64,000 nucleotides of DNA from positions 4,046,783-4,110,782 of the forward strand of contig NZ_NKRE01000001.1 in assembly GCF_002705925.1 (NCBI RefSeq), in the 5' to 3' direction. This DNA is from Mycobacterium ostraviense (GTDB taxonomy: Bacteria > Actinomycetota > Actinomycetes > Mycobacteriales > Mycobacteriaceae). Shown here piece by piece: positions 50,312 through 59,555 of the stretch. Under the pieces are notes generated by a model. The model was not told the origin of the DNA. It did not search any database and was given only the letters and a program-made list of their open reading frames with translations. How positions within the stretch are numbered: the stretch's first letter is position 1; every line of letters begins with the position of its first letter. The translations under genes and the position numbers were made by a program.

Positions 50312-52308
50312 AGTACTGCGGCGATCGCATCGAGATAGGCATCGGTCATTGCCGCAACCGTGTAGTGCCGTTGCATCCGTTCGAAGCCGCGCCGTCCGAC
50401 CGACGGCAGCGCGGTGGGGTCTGCCAGGATCTTGGCCAGCTGTTCGCGCCATCCCGACACCGATGCGGGTTCGACGACGAACCCCGCCCTACCGAAGTCC
50501 AGCATCTCGGGCACCGCACACACCGCCGACGCGGCAACCGGCACCGCCCGGGCCATCGCCTCGAGTATCACCAGCGGGAAGGCCTCGGAACGACTTGGGA
50601 CGCACAGTAGATCGGCGTCGGCCAGTGCGGGCCCGGGGCCCGCCGACCAGCCGCGCCACTGAACCCGATCGCGCAACTCGGCCGGAGTGCCCGCCTGCAA
50701 CCGCTCCCGATCGGGGCCGTCACCGAAAATCGAGAGCCTCCATCGCATCTGGGTAAGGCCGCCGAGCGCCTCGATCAATAGGTGCGGGTTCTTGTGCTCG
50801 ACGATGCGCGAGAGCATCACCAGGTGCGGCGGCTCGCCGACACTGCGCATCGGGGGGGCCGGGTCGCGGGCCGCGGCGACGCCGTTGGGTGCGACGAATC
50901 GCGGTCCGCCCAGTCGATGGTGTGCGGTCAGCATCTCCCAATGGCGTTGCGCCAGAACAATAAAGCCGTCGGCACGGCGCATCGCCGCGGTCAGTGGCCG
51001 GGAGTAGATGGGCCGGTCGTCTTCCGGCGGAATGTGTGCGGCGACCAACCAGCGCCGGCTTTTGTCGGCTGCGCGCCACAGGGCGGCAAATCCGGTCTCG
51101 GTGTTGGTGTCGCCGCTGATGAGGACCGCCGGACCCGCCGGAACGTCGACGATCGGCGCCCACCAGGGCTGGCGGACCACGCTGACACGGTGCGGAATTT
51201 CGTTGATCAGCGGGCCGAACCGTTGCACGCAGACAATGGTGACCGGATAGCCCCTTCGGTCCAACTCCGTTGCCAGCAGGGCCTTTTGACGCTCGGCACC
51301 GCCGTACACCAGGCGGTTGGTGACGATCACGATCGCCGGCAGGTCGGTTCGGCGGCCAGCCCGAGCGCTGCTGCCGGCGGCGCGTTTCGATCGCTGCAGT
51401 CGCTCCACCAGCTTAGTGGCGGCCAGGTAGACGTCCGCGTGGTGAACGCTGTGTTGATGTTCGAGAAGCAGCGCGGCGTTGGTGCGCGCCAGGTCTCGGT
51501 TGCGGCGGTGTTCGGCAGCCGCGGCCGCACCCTCGTGGGTCGAGCCGGCGCCGGTCACCGGATGACCCCGGTCGGCGCCCACTTCGTCGGCCAGCAGTAT
51601 GCGCCAGCCCGCCGCGCGGGCACGGTGTTGCCAGTCGGCCGCCTCGCCGTAGCGAAAGAACTCCTCGTCGAAACCGCCGATAGCGTTCCATGCCGCACGG
51701 CTGATCGCCAGACAGGTGGCTCCCAAATAGCCTTCCAGGCCTTGGGATTCGGGCGGCTGGCGGGCATAGCGCGGCGAGATCGGCGTGCTGCGCAGCGAGT
51801 CGGAGTAGTCGGCAGCGGCAACCAGCGCCCGGATCAGGGTCTGGCGGCGGGTCGCGATGTCCCACGGTGGCCGACCGGGTGCGGTGTCGTCACACACCAT
51901 CGGCGACACTGCCGCCACTCGAGGTCGGCGAAGCAGTTCTCTGGTGCGGGTCAACGGTCCCCGCACCCGGGCATCGGCATTGAGCAACAGCAGATCGGTG
52001 TCGCTCGGGGTGTTTGTCACCAGCGCGTTGAAGGCCGCGGCGAAGCCACGGTTCGCCGGTCCCGGCACCCAGTGGACCGCCGGGTGGTGGGCGGCCAGTT
52101 CCTCGCGACCGGGGCACCCTTCGCCGGGGCTGTCATAGACATAGACCGGCAGCTCAGGCAAATGCTCGGCGACACTGTGCAGGCACATCTCGAGGCCGGC
52201 GTGACTCTTGCGGTACACGATCAGCACCGCAAGTGACCGGTTCGACGGCAGCCTGGGCGGGTCGCCGACTGGGCGTGGCAGATATGCCCGGTCCATTTCG
52301 CGGGTCAT
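50308..52308 (-). CDS. Bifunctional GT2-GT4 glycosyltransferase
   Basis: 666 residues from MTREMDRAYLPRPVG. Residues ~25-290 are a GT2 (GT-A) domain of the rhamnosyltransferase type: LAVLIVYRKSHAGLEMCLHSV, the DxD-like LLLLNADARV and GGFDEEFFRYGEAADWQHRAR. Residues ~325-666 are a GT4 (GT-B) domain: IVIVTNRLVYGGAERQKALLA, LSRIVEHKNPHLLIEAL, IFGDGPDRE and SRSEAFPLVILEAMARA. Two enzymes in one chain suggest that two consecutive sugars are added. It overlaps the next GT4 gene by four bases. Confidence 0.88.
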   Translation of the reverse strand: MTREMDRAYLPRPVGDPPRLPSNRSLAVLIVYRKSHAGLEMCLHSVAEHLPELPVYVYDSPGEGCPGREELAAHHPAVHWVPGPANRGFAAAFNALVTNTPSDTDLLLLNADARVRGPLTRTRELLRRPRVAAVSPMVCDDTAPGRPPWDIATRRQTLIRALVAAADYSDSLRSTPISPRYARQPPESQGLEGYLGATCLAISRAAWNAIGGFDEEFFRYGEAADWQHRARAAGWRILLADEVGADRGHPVTGAGSTHEGAAAAAEHRRNRDLARTNAALLLEHQHSVHHADVYLAATKLVERLQRSKRAAGSSARAGRRTDLPAIVIVTNRLVYGGAERQKALLATELDRRGYPVTIVCVQRFGPLINEIPHRVSVVRQPWWAPIVDVPAGPAVLISGDTNTETGFAALWRAADKSRRWLVAAHIPPEDDRPIYSRPLTAAMRRADGFIVLAQRHWEMLTAHHRLGGPRFVAPNGVAAARDPAPPMRSVGEPPHLVMLSRIVEHKNPHLLIEALGGLTQMRWRLSIFGDGPDRERLQAGTPAELRDRVQWRGWSAGPGPALADADLLCVPSRSEAFPLVILEAMARAVPVAASAVCAVPEMLDFGRAGFVVEPASVSGWREQLAKILADPTALPSVGRRGFERMQRHYTVAAMTDAYLDAIAAVL

Positions 52309-52375
52309 GCCAACACTGCTTCCCGCGCCGGGCCCGCGGGACCGCGGGGGCGCGGAGGGTGTCGCCGCGGCACCG

Positions 52376-52939
52376 TCAGTCCTCGGTGAGCGCCGTGCCC
52401 GAGTGGCGGTCGTTGACGATCCGGGCCGGCGAGCCCGCGACATCGACGTCGTCCGGCACCGATTTGGTGACCACCGCGCCCGGTCGGATGGCGACGCGGT
52501 TGCCGACGTCGGCACCCAGCACCATCGCCATCGGCGAGATGAACACGTCGTCGCCGATGGTCGGGAACTGTCCCGGATGCCCTTCTCCTATCGTCACTCC
52601 GTGATGAATCCGGCAGTTCGCGCCGACCCGAGCCTTGTAGTGCACGACTATCAGGCCGGCGTGGGCGATCGACAGACCCGGACCAAACACGTTGCGCGGG
52701 ATGTCGAATCCGAGCCGTTCACCCAAGAACTTGGTTCGTAGCCTCAGATATGCGGCGACGACGTGTGCTGCCGGCGTCCGCGCGGTATTTGTCCAATACT
52801 CGGATTTTCGCAGCAGACGCTGAAAATGGGCTGGGCGCTTCAAGATTCGGTGGCGGAGCCGCCAACGCTGCAGGCCGTGTGCTTTCAGGTCCGCCGCCAG
52901 GTATGCCCGCAAGTCCTCGCGAGTCCTGATCACGGGCAC
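52376..52939 (-). CDS. Hexapeptide-repeat acetyltransferase (serine-acetyltransferase-like)
   Basis: 187 residues from a GTG. A helical N-terminus (TREDLRAYLAADLKAHG) leads into a left-handed beta helix with imperfect hexapeptide repeats: GPGLSIAHAGLIVVH, NCRIHHGVTIGEGH, GDDVFISPMAMVLGADVGNRVAIRPGAVVTKSV and the closing DVAGSPARIV. The His-containing active-site turn is intact. CysE-like proteins in polysaccharide clusters O-acetylate sugars, more likely than cysteine synthesis here. It sits between wzx and the GT2-GT4 gene. Confidence 0.86.
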   Translation of the reverse strand: MPVIRTREDLRAYLAADLKAHGLQRWRLRHRILKRPAHFQRLLRKSEYWTNTARTPAAHVVAAYLRLRTKFLGERLGFDIPRNVFGPGLSIAHAGLIVVHYKARVGANCRIHHGVTIGEGHPGQFPTIGDDVFISPMAMVLGADVGNRVAIRPGAVVTKSVPDDVDVAGSPARIVNDRHSGTALTED

Positions 52940-53057
52940 ACCGTACTACACGCATCAATCAGGTGGCCCGCCTTTATTTGTGGTATTGCCAGGCCCGCCG
53001 CTAGCGCGTCGGTAGCGCCGACGGGACGCTCCAGATTCGCGCAGTCCGTTCCCACGG

Positions 53058-54521
53058 TCACGCCGCCAGCTGATCGCGGCGCAACGAGGCTAAAGTCTGC
53101 CAGCTTACCGGCCCGAACACCGCGCTGGTGGCCAGGTAAGCGACAGCGGCGGCACCCAGTACCAGGACCATGTGCTGACCCGAAAGCAGCAGCGTCACCG
53201 CGACACTCGCCGCGGTCGGTACCAGCAACCGCAGCAAGAACGTCACCGGCGTGCGGTAACCGCACTGACGGTGTAGGCACCAGCCGGCGATCATCATGTT
53301 GGCCAGCTCGGTGCACACCAGCGCGATGCCGGCTCCCACCGCACCCAGCCGCCCGCCCAGGGCGAGGTTGAGCACGATGTTGAACGCGAGGGTGGCGACC
53401 GACAGCCAGAACCAGAACCGCTGGCGGTGGCTGGCGAACAGACCCTCGCCCAGGGTGGTGGTGACGAAGCGCAATGCCACCGCGACGAAGAGCAGCGCCA
53501 GCGTCGGCGTGCCGCGGCCCACGAATGCCTGGTTGCCGAACAACCTGATCAGCGGTCCGGCGAGCAGCGCGCCGACAACCGCGACCGGGACCGCCAGGAA
53601 ATACATCAGCTCGACACTGCGGCGCATGAAGCCGGCAAATGCCGCGACGTCACGCGAAAACAGTTCGGTGGCCGTCGACAGCGTGGACTTGAGGAAGAAC
53701 ACCGACACCACCAGGGTGTTGAGCGCGACCGAGGACGCCAGGCCGTAGACGCCCACCTCGGAATGGGTGTTCACTAAGGACAAGATCACGCCGTCGGCGC
53801 GCCAGTACAGGACGGTGATCATGGTCACGCCCATCGGAAAGAGGCTCTCCCGCAACAGATCCGCGGCCTCGCGCAGCGCGAAGCTGGGACGCAACGAGAC
53901 ATGGCGCGCGGCAGCGCTGCTCTGGATCAGCACCTGCATGGTCGTCGGAATGAGCTGTACTACCGCGAACCAGATGACGTCGGCTCGTTCCGCTACCAGA
54001 AACGCGATCACCGCCAGCGTGGCCAACCGCCCGACGACGTCGGAGACCGCCACCGCGAAGAACCGCACGGTGGTCTGAAATACCGGCTCGAGCCGTGTCG
54101 TCATCGTCACGATGAGCAGTTGCGTCGACAACACCACGAGCATCACCCGCACTTGGTGGTCGCGGTACAGCAGCAAGCCGGTTCCCGCCGCCAACGCCGC
54201 AAGTGGAACGCAATACAGCAGGGACAGCCCGTTGTAGATCCGGACCAGGCGCTCCAGATCGTCGCGGCCTGAGGTCACCCGACGCACGATCACCCGCCCG
54301 ACACCAAGATCGACCAGGCTTGCCCACATTCCGATGAATGCGACCGCGATGGTGAGCTGGCCGTAGCGGTCGGGACCCAGATAACGAGCCGTCATTGCCA
54401 CCGAGACCACCGAGGCCAGCATCCCCAGCATCCGGCAGATCAGCTGGATCGAGAACGCCTGAGCCAACCGCGCGACCGGCACCGATGGTGCGATCGCACC
54501 GGGTGCCGTCGGCTCAGTCAT
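53058..54521 (-). CDS. Wzx-type polysaccharide flippase (MOP/MATE superfamily)
   Basis: 487 residues with about twelve to fourteen hydrophobic segments. The opening RLAQAFSIQLICRMLGMLASVVSVAMTARYLGPDRYGQLTIAVAF with the YLGPxxYG motif is diagnostic of the polysaccharide-synthesis MOP family. Further on are VDLGVGRVIVRRV and PLIRLFGNQAF. It flips lipid-linked repeat units to the outer face for Wzy. It starts 13 bases after the initiating transferase gene ends, the same operon. Confidence 0.9.
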   Translation of the reverse strand: MTEPTAPGAIAPSVPVARLAQAFSIQLICRMLGMLASVVSVAMTARYLGPDRYGQLTIAVAFIGMWASLVDLGVGRVIVRRVTSGRDDLERLVRIYNGLSLLYCVPLAALAAGTGLLLYRDHQVRVMLVVLSTQLLIVTMTTRLEPVFQTTVRFFAVAVSDVVGRLATLAVIAFLVAERADVIWFAVVQLIPTTMQVLIQSSAAARHVSLRPSFALREAADLLRESLFPMGVTMITVLYWRADGVILSLVNTHSEVGVYGLASSVALNTLVVSVFFLKSTLSTATELFSRDVAAFAGFMRRSVELMYFLAVPVAVVGALLAGPLIRLFGNQAFVGRGTPTLALLFVAVALRFVTTTLGEGLFASHRQRFWFWLSVATLAFNIVLNLALGGRLGAVGAGIALVCTELANMMIAGWCLHRQCGYRTPVTFLLRLLVPTAASVAVTLLLSGQHMVLVLGAAAVAYLATSAVFGPVSWQTLASLRRDQLAA

Positions 54522-54534
54522 GGCTCACGGCCAC

Positions 54535-56040
54535 CTAGTATGCTCCGTGACCCGTCAAGACGGCTTTCACCGTCTTGGCGATGATCATGAGATCACCTGC
54601 CATCGACCAATTGTCGACGTACGACAGATCCAGCCGCACCGACTCTTCCCAGGTGAGTTCTGAGCGGCCGCTTACCTGCCATATTCCGGTAACGCCCGGC
54701 TTAACCAGGAGCCGCCGCTTCACATCGCCGTTGTAGTTGTCGACTTCGCGGCTCAATGGAGGCCGCGGCCCGACCACGCTCATGTCCTGCTTGATGACAT
54801 TGACGAATTGGGGGAGCTCATCGATGCTGAATCTGCGGAGTAATCTGCCGACGGGCGTGACCCGGGGATCTTGACGCATCTTGAACAATATTCCACCGGC
54901 GCCCTGATTCATCGACAACAGTCGGTCGACTTGGGTGTCGGCGTCTGCTTCCATTGTTCGGAGTTTAAGCATCATGAAGGGCTCGCCATTAATACCTATA
55001 CGTTCTGAACGGTAGAAGACCGGTCCTTTGCTGGTCAGCTTGATCGCGATAGCAGACGCAATGAGAAGTGGCGATACCAGGATCAGCGCCGCCAGCGCGA
55101 AACAGAAGTCGAATGTCCGCTTTTGAAAGCGCTGGGCGCCGGTGTAAAGCGGCTTTTCGACATGCAGCAGCGGGAATCCGGCGACCGGCCGCACGGTCAA
55201 TCGCGCTTCCGCGATGTCCATCACCCCCGGCGACAACACCAGGTCGACGTCCATCGTCTCCAACTGCCACATCAAGTTTCTGATCGCGTGCTCGCCGAAA
55301 TGCTCGGTCTGGGTCACCACCACGGTGTTCGCGCCGCAGGCGTCAAGCGCTGCCACCGCATAGGATTCGTCTCCCAGAATCGGGACTTTGCGGCCTTCGA
55401 CCGTCAGGATTTCGCCGCGGGGCGGGCCATACCCGGGAATGCAGACCCCGACGACAACGTAGCCGTCGAGTGGGTTACGGTCCAGTTCATGTGCCAGGCG
55501 TGAAAGTCCTTGGCGGTCTCCGATAGCCAGCGACATCGTCTGGTATTCGCCCTGGGCTCGCTTCCGGCGGATATACCTGCGCCAGCTGTTGCGGCTCGTC
55601 AGCAATCCCAGGGTGCCGACGGGAAGCGCCACCGCCAGATAGCCCCGGGCCAAATCAATCTTGGCGAGAAGCGTCACCATTGCGATGATCCCGAATGTCC
55701 AAAATGATGCGCTGCTGATTCGCCGGTACTCGTCGATTCCCACTCCGATAACGTGCGGTGATCGCGTGTGGAATATCGCCAGCGACGAAAGCCACAGCGC
55801 CGCGAAGAGGAAGGAGAACAGCGTCATCACCGGGCCCGGGTAGCCCGACTTGTTCGGCGAATCGCCGAAGCGGACGTATTGGGCGAGCATGACCGATCCG
55901 AAGACGATCACCGAGTCGGCGATCAGCAGCCGCTGTGAATAGCGGTGCTGCCAGCGCCCGATTGTATTGCGGTCGGGCGTGAGCACCGGAGCCAGAGTTG
56001 CCGGCGAATTGTCGGTTCGGCGGTGAAGTGACGGGATCAC
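54535..56040 (-). CDS. Initiating polyprenyl-phosphate glycosylphosphotransferase (WcaJ/WbaP type)
   Basis: 501 residues from the GTG at 56040 (MIPSLHRRTDNSP), which has GGGAAAG at about nine bases; ATG 56088 or 56121 would overlap the upstream gene. Four to five membrane helices (e.g. LFSFLFAALWLSSLAIFH) and a CoA-binding-like domain (VVGVCIPGYGPPRGE) precede the catalytic C-terminus: KRTFDFCFALAALILVSPLLI, FYRSERIGINGEPFMMLKLRTM, FSIDELPQFVNVIKQDMS and VVGPRPPL. It transfers a sugar-1-phosphate to a polyprenyl phosphate, starting the repeat unit. Confidence 0.92.
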   Translation of the reverse strand: MIPSLHRRTDNSPATLAPVLTPDRNTIGRWQHRYSQRLLIADSVIVFGSVMLAQYVRFGDSPNKSGYPGPVMTLFSFLFAALWLSSLAIFHTRSPHVIGVGIDEYRRISSASFWTFGIIAMVTLLAKIDLARGYLAVALPVGTLGLLTSRNSWRRYIRRKRAQGEYQTMSLAIGDRQGLSRLAHELDRNPLDGYVVVGVCIPGYGPPRGEILTVEGRKVPILGDESYAVAALDACGANTVVVTQTEHFGEHAIRNLMWQLETMDVDLVLSPGVMDIAEARLTVRPVAGFPLLHVEKPLYTGAQRFQKRTFDFCFALAALILVSPLLIASAIAIKLTSKGPVFYRSERIGINGEPFMMLKLRTMEADADTQVDRLLSMNQGAGGILFKMRQDPRVTPVGRLLRRFSIDELPQFVNVIKQDMSVVGPRPPLSREVDNYNGDVKRRLLVKPGVTGIWQVSGRSELTWEESVRLDLSYVDNWSMAGDLMIIAKTVKAVLTGHGAY

Positions 56041-56056
56041 GCTGGCTCGCTTTCCC

Positions 56057-56923
56057 TTATACGGTTGCTGGCTCGGGCGGCGCGGCATCGCGGACTGCGC
56101 CGCTGATATCGGGGCGATCACTTGCCGGCGTGCCCACGCAGTACGTGCTGGGATAGCAGATCAGCTGCGCGCGCGCGGTACGGAGCAAGGCGATAGGGCC
56201 CTGCAGCAAGTAACGGCGGGCCAACCGCCGCGGCTCGCTGATCAAGCGGTGCAACCATTCCAGCCCGAATTTCTGCATCCACCCCGGAGCCCGTTTGGTC
56301 TTGCCGGCCAGGAAGTCGATGGCACCGCCACAGGGCAGCAAAACCCGGGCACCCGTCGCGCAGCCATACCGGTCAACCCATTGCTCTTGACGCGGCTTGC
56401 CGAGGCTGACGATCAGGATGTCGGTGCGCGCGGCGCGGATGGCCGCCGCCAACTGCCCAGAAAGCGATTCGAGGGTATCTGCGTCCGGTGCCCACATCCC
56501 CGAAATGGCAAGCGCCGGATGACGTTTCGGTAAGAAGCGGGCAAGCAGGCGGTGGGTTTCGGCGCTACCGCCAAAAAAGCCGACCCGCTGCCCGGTCTTT
56601 TCGGCCAGCGTCAACACGCTGGGCAGCAGGTCGGCCCCGGTCACCCGGGGCCACGGCTTGCCGGTGAGCAGTTGGCCCCGCCAGGCGATCGGCGTTCCGT
56701 CGGCCAGTAACAGCCAGTCCAGCGGGCCCGTGGGCGCCGGCATGACCTTGCGGAAGTGGTACAGGTGGTCGAGGTTCACCGAGCCCACGGCCAGGCTCGC
56801 TGTCGGTGAGGATTGCAGTCGCGACGCGATGATCGACAGCACGTCGTCGAACTCCCAGCGATCGACTATGGTGCCGCCGATGATCATCCGCACACCGGTT
56901 TCGGGCAGCGTGTCCACGCTCAT
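56057..56923 (-). CDS. WecG/TagA/CpsF-family glycosyltransferase (GT26)
   Basis: 288 residues from MSVDTLPETGVRMIIGGTIVD. Family motifs: VGSVNLDHLYHFR, WLLLADGTPIAWRGQ, GVGFFGGSAET-like RVGFFGGSAETHRLL, VSLGKPRQEQWV and the hallmark GGAIDFLAGKTKRAPGWMQKFGLEWLHRLISEPRRL. GT26 enzymes add the second sugar to a polyprenyl-diphosphate-linked first sugar. It is the first gene of the minus-strand assembly operon and lies just before the initiating enzyme, which fits that order of action. Confidence 0.93.
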   Translation of the reverse strand: MSVDTLPETGVRMIIGGTIVDRWEFDDVLSIIASRLQSSPTASLAVGSVNLDHLYHFRKVMPAPTGPLDWLLLADGTPIAWRGQLLTGKPWPRVTGADLLPSVLTLAEKTGQRVGFFGGSAETHRLLARFLPKRHPALAISGMWAPDADTLESLSGQLAAAIRAARTDILIVSLGKPRQEQWVDRYGCATGARVLLPCGGAIDFLAGKTKRAPGWMQKFGLEWLHRLISEPRRLARRYLLQGPIALLRTARAQLICYPSTYCVGTPASDRPDISGAVRDAAPPEPATV

Positions 56924-57031
56924 GAGCTGATGCCTTGCTCGATGCCGTTCTCGACGGCTTGGCGGAGCACCGGATCCAGCCGCGCCGGAGAGATTCCGAG
57001 AACCTAGCCATAGACCGGCCATGTCAAAGGC

Positions 57032-58183
57032 CTACGTGTATCCGGCAGCCGGTGGGCGGGTCATTACCGTGGGGACAATCCCGTATCGGGGACCGACAGA
57101 TCTGCCCGGGCCGGTCAAACCGGATCGCGGCGCCGCGCCCAATAGGCTTGGCGCCGCGTTGGCAGCATCAAGGCCGCTCGGCAATGCGGCGGCGGCGCCC
57201 ATGTTCGCCGTCGGGATCACGCTGGTCCAGCTCGCCGGCACTGACAGCGGGCCCAATGCGGCCGCATTGCCCATGCTGCCCGCTACGCCCGGTCCCACGG
57301 ACGCGATCAGGCCTACCCCCGAGCTGACCGCACCCGCTGCTCCTTCTGCTGCCGCTTGCGCCGCGGCGGCTGCTCCACTCGCCAAACCCTGTGCGGTTTG
57401 GGCTATTCCGAGGATGGACGACATCGAATAGAGCGGGGTCGCCGCGGCCATGAAATAGCTGGGAAGCGCGTAGACCGGGACGGTTGCGAGGGTGGGCATC
57501 AGTGACGACGAGGAGCCTAGAAGGCCGGAAAGGGGTGATGCCAGCCCGTCCAGCATGGCCGGAACCGAGGACACCAGGCCGGCCAGCGATAGTTGCTCTG
57601 TTCCCGAGGCCGCTGCGGCTTGGGCGACTGCGGTGCTCTGCCCGGCCAAACCAACCGGGTTGATGACCTCCGGCGGCGAGATCAACAGGGTCAGTTCACA
57701 AGCGGTCGCCGAGTTCGCGGCATACTCATACATCGCCGCCGCATCCTGCGCCCACATCTCGCCGTAATGGGCTTCGGTGGCCGCGATCGCCGTCGAGTTC
57801 TGACCGAAGAAGTTGGTGGCGACCAGCGCCGCGAGTAGAGCCCGGTTGGCCGCGACCACCGGCGGCGGCACCGTCATCGCGAAGGCCGCCTCATAGCCCT
57901 CGACGGCAAGCACGGCCTGACTGGCCGTTTCCGCCGCGCGGGCGGCGACCCCGGCCGTCCACGCCACATAGGGTCCGAGTGCCGACGCCATGGACAGCGA
58001 TGCGGGGCCCAGCCAGCGTCCGCTGGTCAATCCCGCGATCACCGACCGGTAATGACCTGCGGTCGCGTGCAGTTCGGCGGCCAAGCTGTCCCACATCGCC
58101 GCGGCCGCCGCCAGCGATCCCGGGCCGGGGCCGGCATACATCCGCGCGGAGTTGATTTCCGGCGGTAAGCCACCGAAATCCAT
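57032..58183 (-). CDS. PPE family protein, SVP subgroup
   Basis: 383 residues from MDFGGLPPEINSARMYAGPGP, with the PPE motif at residues 7-9. The 180-residue PPE domain includes the conserved WxG-type turn in GRWLGPASLSMA. An Ala/Gly/Ser-rich middle part follows, then GPLSVPASWTS near residue 315, the G-x-x-SVP-x-x-W signature of the SVP subgroup. PPE proteins are exported by ESX systems, usually with a PE partner; none is adjacent here. It is confined to mycobacteria, which supports the species call. Confidence 0.95.
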   Translation of the reverse strand: MDFGGLPPEINSARMYAGPGPGSLAAAAAMWDSLAAELHATAGHYRSVIAGLTSGRWLGPASLSMASALGPYVAWTAGVAARAAETASQAVLAVEGYEAAFAMTVPPPVVAANRALLAALVATNFFGQNSTAIAATEAHYGEMWAQDAAAMYEYAANSATACELTLLISPPEVINPVGLAGQSTAVAQAAAASGTEQLSLAGLVSSVPAMLDGLASPLSGLLGSSSSLMPTLATVPVYALPSYFMAAATPLYSMSSILGIAQTAQGLASGAAAAAQAAAEGAAGAVSSGVGLIASVGPGVAGSMGNAAALGPLSVPASWTSVIPTANMGAAAALPSGLDAANAAPSLLGAAPRSGLTGPGRSVGPRYGIVPTVMTRPPAAGYT

Positions 58184-58730
58184 CACGTCAAACCCCGGCC
58201 GTGGCTAGGCTCCCCAGATGCGGCGAAGCGCAACCACCTCGCGGCGGAGTCGGCGTGCGGCACCTCAGCTGCCGGAGCTGCTGAAGCCGGCTTTCCGCCC
58301 GTCATCGCGGAGCCCCTGTGGCGAAAGACATTCACTTCTCCCCTAACGCGTGCAGGCTGACGGAAACGGAGCCGAGTGACACGCCTCGTGTCCGACCGTC
58401 AGTATCGGGACCCGTTCCCTACCCTCATTGACGTCAAGATTTCAGCCCAGGTCAGTAAACTGACAGTTGTATGATAGCGGTTCTAACATCCCATCCGTAT
58501 CGTTTTCGCCGCTGAGCCACGCGGCAGTCCGCTTCCGGGTCGGCGCCAACGCAGGCACCGCGACTACCCTCAGGAAGTGCCGGTCGGCTCCGGCGGCGAC
58601 GGCGGCACTATGGGCGCGACGGGATCCAATTTCGCGGCAGGTACCCCCGCCGCGAGCAGCGTCCTCAGAAAAAGGGATTGCAGCATGAACCGGCGGACCG
58701 CGGACAATCGCACATTGTGCGGGCGACCGG
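58184..58730. other. 547-bp region upstream of the PPE gene, no gene seen
   Basis: Short frames here are Arg/Ala-rich and unconvincing. It should carry the PPE promoter. GC falls around 58430-58490, where the palindrome at 58451-58464 lies beside AT-rich sequence (AGTTGTATGATAG), a likely promoter zone. Confidence 0.45.
58451..58464. promoter_or_regulatory. 14-bp palindrome, TetR-operator-like
   Basis: GTCAGT (58451-58456), AA, ACTGAC (58459-58464) form a perfect 6-bp inverted repeat with two-base centre in AT-rich DNA about 270 bases before the PPE start. TetR-family operators often look like this. Whether the TetR gene at 59552-60214 acts here is unknown. Confidence 0.5.
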
Positions 58731-59555
58731 TCACGGATATGCGGCGAGATACGTTTCGTTGCTCAGATCAGCGGTCAGTTCCTCGACGTCGAACGGCCGG
58801 CGCAGCCGGGCGCGGAGCTTCCGCGGGTCGAGAAGTAGCCGGACTTCGGCGGTTTGCTCGGCAAACAGCCGCCCGATGAAGGGGTAGATGCGGCGCATGA
58901 TTGCGCGCTCGGCGGATGTGCAGCGCGACGCGCAATAGCCGACATGGCCGATCTCGTCGGTAAGGATTTCGCTGTAGAGCAGTTCGATTCGTCCGGCGAC
59001 GTCGGGTTCGTCGGCAAACAGTTCGATGCCGACGCGGCGCAGTTCGTCGAACACGATGCAGCCCGCCATCTCTGCAGCCCCGACGAACACGAAGGCGAAC
59101 CTCTCGGGAAGGAACACTCCAGCCTTGACGAGCTGTCGCATCACGAACGGCGGAGCGGCCACCTGGAATGGCAGGTCGAAAATGTCCAAGGCGTATGCCA
59201 GCAACCGGGTGTGGTAGTGCTCTTCGAGTTCTACGTACACCCGCTCGGGCGCCACATCCTCAGCGCTGTTGCGCCCGTAGGTTTCGCCAAGCCCCACGCC
59301 GAAGCGTTCGGCCTGATTGAGCTTCGCCGTCGCGAGCAGGAACAGCATTTTGGGGTCCAACCCCGGTTCGGGTCGCCGCCGGCGCAGGTTACGAAGAAAC
59401 GTCGATCGGTCTGCCGGACGGGCCGACCGCACCGGGTGAGCCTCGAGGTCTTTGATGAACTCTTCTCGATTCGTGAGGCGCCGGTTGAGCAGGTCCGCTT
59501 CGCCGTCGCGCCGCGCCAGGAACTCCCTGTAGCCCTCGATGCCGGTTGTCTTCAT
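58731..59555 (-). CDS. Ferritin-like / diiron oxygenase-type protein
   Basis: 274 residues. Two likely iron-ligand motifs lie on helices: YVELEEHYHTRLLAYA (E-E-H-Y-H, residues ~112-127) and YSEILTDEIGHVGYC (E-x-x-x-D-E-x-x-H, ~197-211); E in GAAEMAGCIVFDELRR is a further candidate. This arrangement recalls AurF-type N-oxygenases and other non-haem diiron oxidases. No signal peptide is present. Its start overlaps the TetR gene stop by four bases, so the two form one operon. The substrate is unknown. Confidence 0.7.
   Translation of the reverse strand: MKTTGIEGYREFLARRDGEADLLNRRLTNREEFIKDLEAHPVRSARPADRSTFLRNLRRRRPEPGLDPKMLFLLATAKLNQAERFGVGLGETYGRNSAEDVAPERVYVELEEHYHTRLLAYALDIFDLPFQVAAPPFVMRQLVKAGVFLPERFAFVFVGAAEMAGCIVFDELRRVGIELFADEPDVAGRIELLYSEILTDEIGHVGYCASRCTSAERAIMRRIYPFIGRLFAEQTAEVRLLLDPRKLRARLRRPFDVEELTADLSNETYLAAYP

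Noticed and set aside
30845..57032. Second copy of the tRNA-Ala 3' end as a right attachment site
   Set aside because: I looked for the TTCGAATCCCC-type sequence downstream and saw no copy, but an exact search was not possible.
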